Below are positions 62,852-64,000 of a stretch of DNA of 64,000 bases, piece after piece. The position numbers were made by a program, and so were the translations under genes. Source of the stretch: Microbacterium limosum (GTDB lineage Bacteria; Actinomycetota; Actinomycetes; Actinomycetales; Microbacteriaceae); assembly GCF_036324365.1 (NCBI RefSeq), contig NZ_CP137080.1:124001-188000 (forward strand), read 5' to 3'. The notes under the pieces are model-generated. The model made no database searches. It was not told where the DNA came from and was given only the letters and a program-made list of their open reading frames with translations. Position 1 is the stretch's first letter. Each line of letters starts with the position of its first letter.

Positions 62852-62913
62852 CCCCACAGAGCATGTCTTCCCCAATGACACTCGTCGGATGCCCCAGCAT
62901 CCGTCGTTCCCCA
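62852..62913 (-). repeat. TGGGG repeats in the sugar transferase leader
   Basis: On the minus strand, TGGGG occurs at complement 62852-62856, 62870-62874, 62892-62896 and 62909-62913 (spacing 18, 22, 17), mostly as TGGGGA. Confidence 0.65.
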
Positions 62914-62939
62914 GCACTCGCGGTGATCCCACATCCCCG

Positions 62940-62962
62940 CGCCGGTGTCCCAAACACCGGCG
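62940..62962. promoter_or_regulatory. Hairpin at the 5' end of the leader
   Basis: CGCCGGTGT and ACACCGGCG form a perfect 9-bp stem around CCCAA, just downstream of the TAGAGT box (complement of 62973-62978) on the minus strand. Confidence 0.5.
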
Positions 62963-63010
62963 TGCGCGAGTCACTCTACTGCACGTGCCTCGCGCGGCAA
63001 CAGGGGCACG

Positions 63011-63355
63011 TCACGAGGCGTTGACCGGGTCGTCATCCCCCGGGACGCCTGCGTTCTCGTTCCGGCCATCGAAGCCGCCGAGGTCGGTGACCGTGGCGGA
63101 TCGCTTGTCCCAGCGCCGCAGCCGCCCCGCTCGTGCCCGGATCTCGCCGCCGATCAGGGGCAGTACCGCTGCGATGTCGGCGAGCCGGACACGTCGCGCG
63201 AGCGTGACGTGGGGTGTCCAGTCTCCCGCCGCGGTGTGGGGGAGATCCTCGTCCTCGCCGGCTGCGCCGTGGACATCGGCGTGGAGGCGCAGCAGCGCCG
63301 CGGTGGGGACGACCGATCGCGCCAGACGCTGACCACGTTCTCGGAGTGCATCGCC
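63011..63355 (-). pseudogene. 2'-5' RNA ligase family remnant (2H fold), N-terminal half missing
   Basis: The frame ending in TGA (complement 63011-63013) reads ...GQRLARSVVPTAALLRLHAD..., then LPHTAAGDWTPHVTLARRVR and RRWDKRSATVTDLGGF, the second HxT motif and the C-terminal strands of 2H phosphoesterases. Upstream it is closed by an in-frame TGA (complement 63356-63358), so the first HxT half is absent. A candidate residual start (ATG, MHSENVVSVW) sits in another frame at 63351. I read this as a truncated gene. Confidence 0.65.
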
Positions 63356-63448
63356 TCAGCATCGCGCATCGTGCGCGCGTGCCGCATGAGAGGCATGCTC
63401 GCCGCTGCCGCTCGGTGAGCGGCCACCGCCACAAGAAGGCGGACATGA

Positions 63449-63481
63449 AGAAACCCCCTCCATGTAGAAGCTAGGAGAGGG
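63449..63481 (-). terminator. Rho-independent terminator of tRNA-Phe
   Basis: On the minus strand CCCTCTCC...GGAGGGGG forms a stem (one G-T pair) followed by TTTCTT. It begins 7 bases past the tRNA 3' end. Confidence 0.75.
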
Positions 63482-63487
63482 CCTCAG

Positions 63488-63560
63488 TGGCTCCGACCGG
63501 CATCGATCCGGTGACCTTTCGATTTTCAGTCGTGCGCTCTACCAACTGAGCTACAGAGCC
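63488..63560 (-). tRNA. tRNA-Phe (GAA)
   Basis: 73 bases, with acceptor GGCTCTG/CGGAGCC plus A73, D arm GCTC-AGTTGGTA-GAGC, anticodon loop CTGAAAA (GAA) and T arm ACCGG-ATCGATG-CCGGT. CCA is not encoded. The anticodon stem is CACGA/TCGAA: the inner three pairs form, but 27-43 (C-A) and 28-42 (A-A) do not, and position 54 is A instead of T. Confidence 0.9.
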
Positions 63561-63583
63561 GTGCAACGCGACGTTGCTCGTCC

Positions 63584-63589
63584 ATTCTA
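63584..63589 (-). promoter_or_regulatory. -10 box of tRNA-Phe
   Basis: TAGAAT on the minus strand, 23 bases before the tRNA 5' end, with a poor -35 (TTCTTG at 17-18 bases). Confidence 0.5.
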
Positions 63590-63594
63590 CGGCA

Positions 63595-64000
63595 ACCGGG
63601 GTTCAACAAGAAAAATCCTGGTCAGGTGGAACTTCACTTTGACGTGATCACTCCTGCACAGCTACGGCGACCCCTGACTTTCAGTGGCTCTCAACGACGA
63701 TCTCGCCCGCTTTGTGGCCCGGATGTGGCACAGATGTGGCACGCGGAGAGGGACGATTCTCGTCGGTTCGAGACTGGCTCCACGCCCTCAATCCCATGAC
63801 GACTTGAGCATGAACGAGGTCGGATCGCCCCATGCCGCGAGCACCTGGAGGATCTCGGGCTCGACTTCGACGCTGATCCCGAGCGTTCATCCGGTAGCTG
63901 GCAGAGCGGCGGCCCGTCCCCTGGATCGGGCCTCCGCTCATGTGCTGTGGAGCTGACGGGGCTGGGCCACAGAGGGCAGTCGCTGCCGCTTCTGTGGCCC
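63595..64000. other. Gene-poor right end with phased TGTGGC repeats
   Basis: About 400 bases with no frame that I can support as a gene. TGTGGC occurs at 63713, 63724 and 63735, exactly 11 bases apart. A 10-bp inverted repeat (GGGCCACAGA at 63964 and TCTGTGGCCC at 63991) closes the window. A short minus-strand frame ending VLAAWGDPTSFMLKSSWD may be a decayed C terminus. Confidence 0.5.

Noticed and set aside
63684..63956. 90-codon plus frame at the right end
   Set aside because: No homology that I recognise, no ribosome site, and it is opposite a frame that looks like a decayed C terminus.

Overview
The window reads as a chromosomal segment of a high-GC actinobacterium, most likely a Microbacterium or a close relative in the Microbacteriaceae. 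The reasons are very GC-rich third codon positions, many genes starting with GTG exactly 6-7 bases after a TANNNT box (leaderless transcripts), purM-purF next to a DUF3073 gene and a sterol-carrier-like gene (the order I know from mycobacteria), and constant use of GGATGCC/GGCATCC. This assignment is inference from content; no 16S gene is present.

Positions 1-40.2 kb are mostly housekeeping and accessory metabolism. From the left: a partial L-2-hydroxyglutarate oxidase gene, purD, a sterol-carrier-like gene, purM-purF, DUF3073, a universal stress protein, and a DUF4097/PadR pair under a 24-bp perfect palindrome. Then come topoisomerase IB with a small Rho_N-like partner, paired crcB fluoride channels, an RND exporter, aldose 1-epimerase and a DEAD-box helicase. 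A radical SAM protein (Rv2578c/SplB-like) follows; it carries an intein and has a LexA-type box at its start. Next are a DD-carboxypeptidase, an ECF transporter resembling ykoEDC, GNAT-pirin, a DUF3516 helicase, RecQ, an acyl-CoA oxidase-like enzyme, a broken UvrA-like gene, a stand-alone resolvase-fold protein, a Na+/H+ antiporter, malate dehydrogenase, proline iminopeptidase and a mycoredoxin-like protein.

Positions 40.3-62.9 kb are a surface-polysaccharide island of about 16 genes in several transcription units on both strands. It encodes a WbaP/WcaJ-type initiating sugar transferase, six further glycosyltransferases of families GT1/GT2/GT4/GT39, a flippase, an O-antigen-ligase/polymerase-like protein, a Wzz-BY-kinase, a low-molecular-weight tyrosine phosphatase, a TagD-like cytidylyltransferase and a CDP-alcohol phosphotransferase. 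It also encodes a lipoprotein and a secreted repeat protein of about 1959 residues (beta-propeller, LamG-like, PKD). Several of its transcription units have 5' leaders rich in (C)TGGGGA or GGGGGGACGGGGG.

The right end (63.0-64.0 kb) holds a truncated 2'-5' RNA ligase remnant, a tRNA-Phe with an imperfect anticodon stem, its terminator, and a gene-poor stretch with helically phased TGTGGC repeats. Together these look like the edge of a genomic island.

The observations I would follow up first are the intein that splits the Fe-S cysteine motif of an SOS-boxed radical SAM enzyme, the shared G-rich leaders of the polysaccharide genes, the near-identical 921-bp repeats of foreign-looking codon usage in the giant surface protein, and the recurring 16-bp palindrome that dictates codon choice for Asp-Ala-Ala-Ala-Ser.
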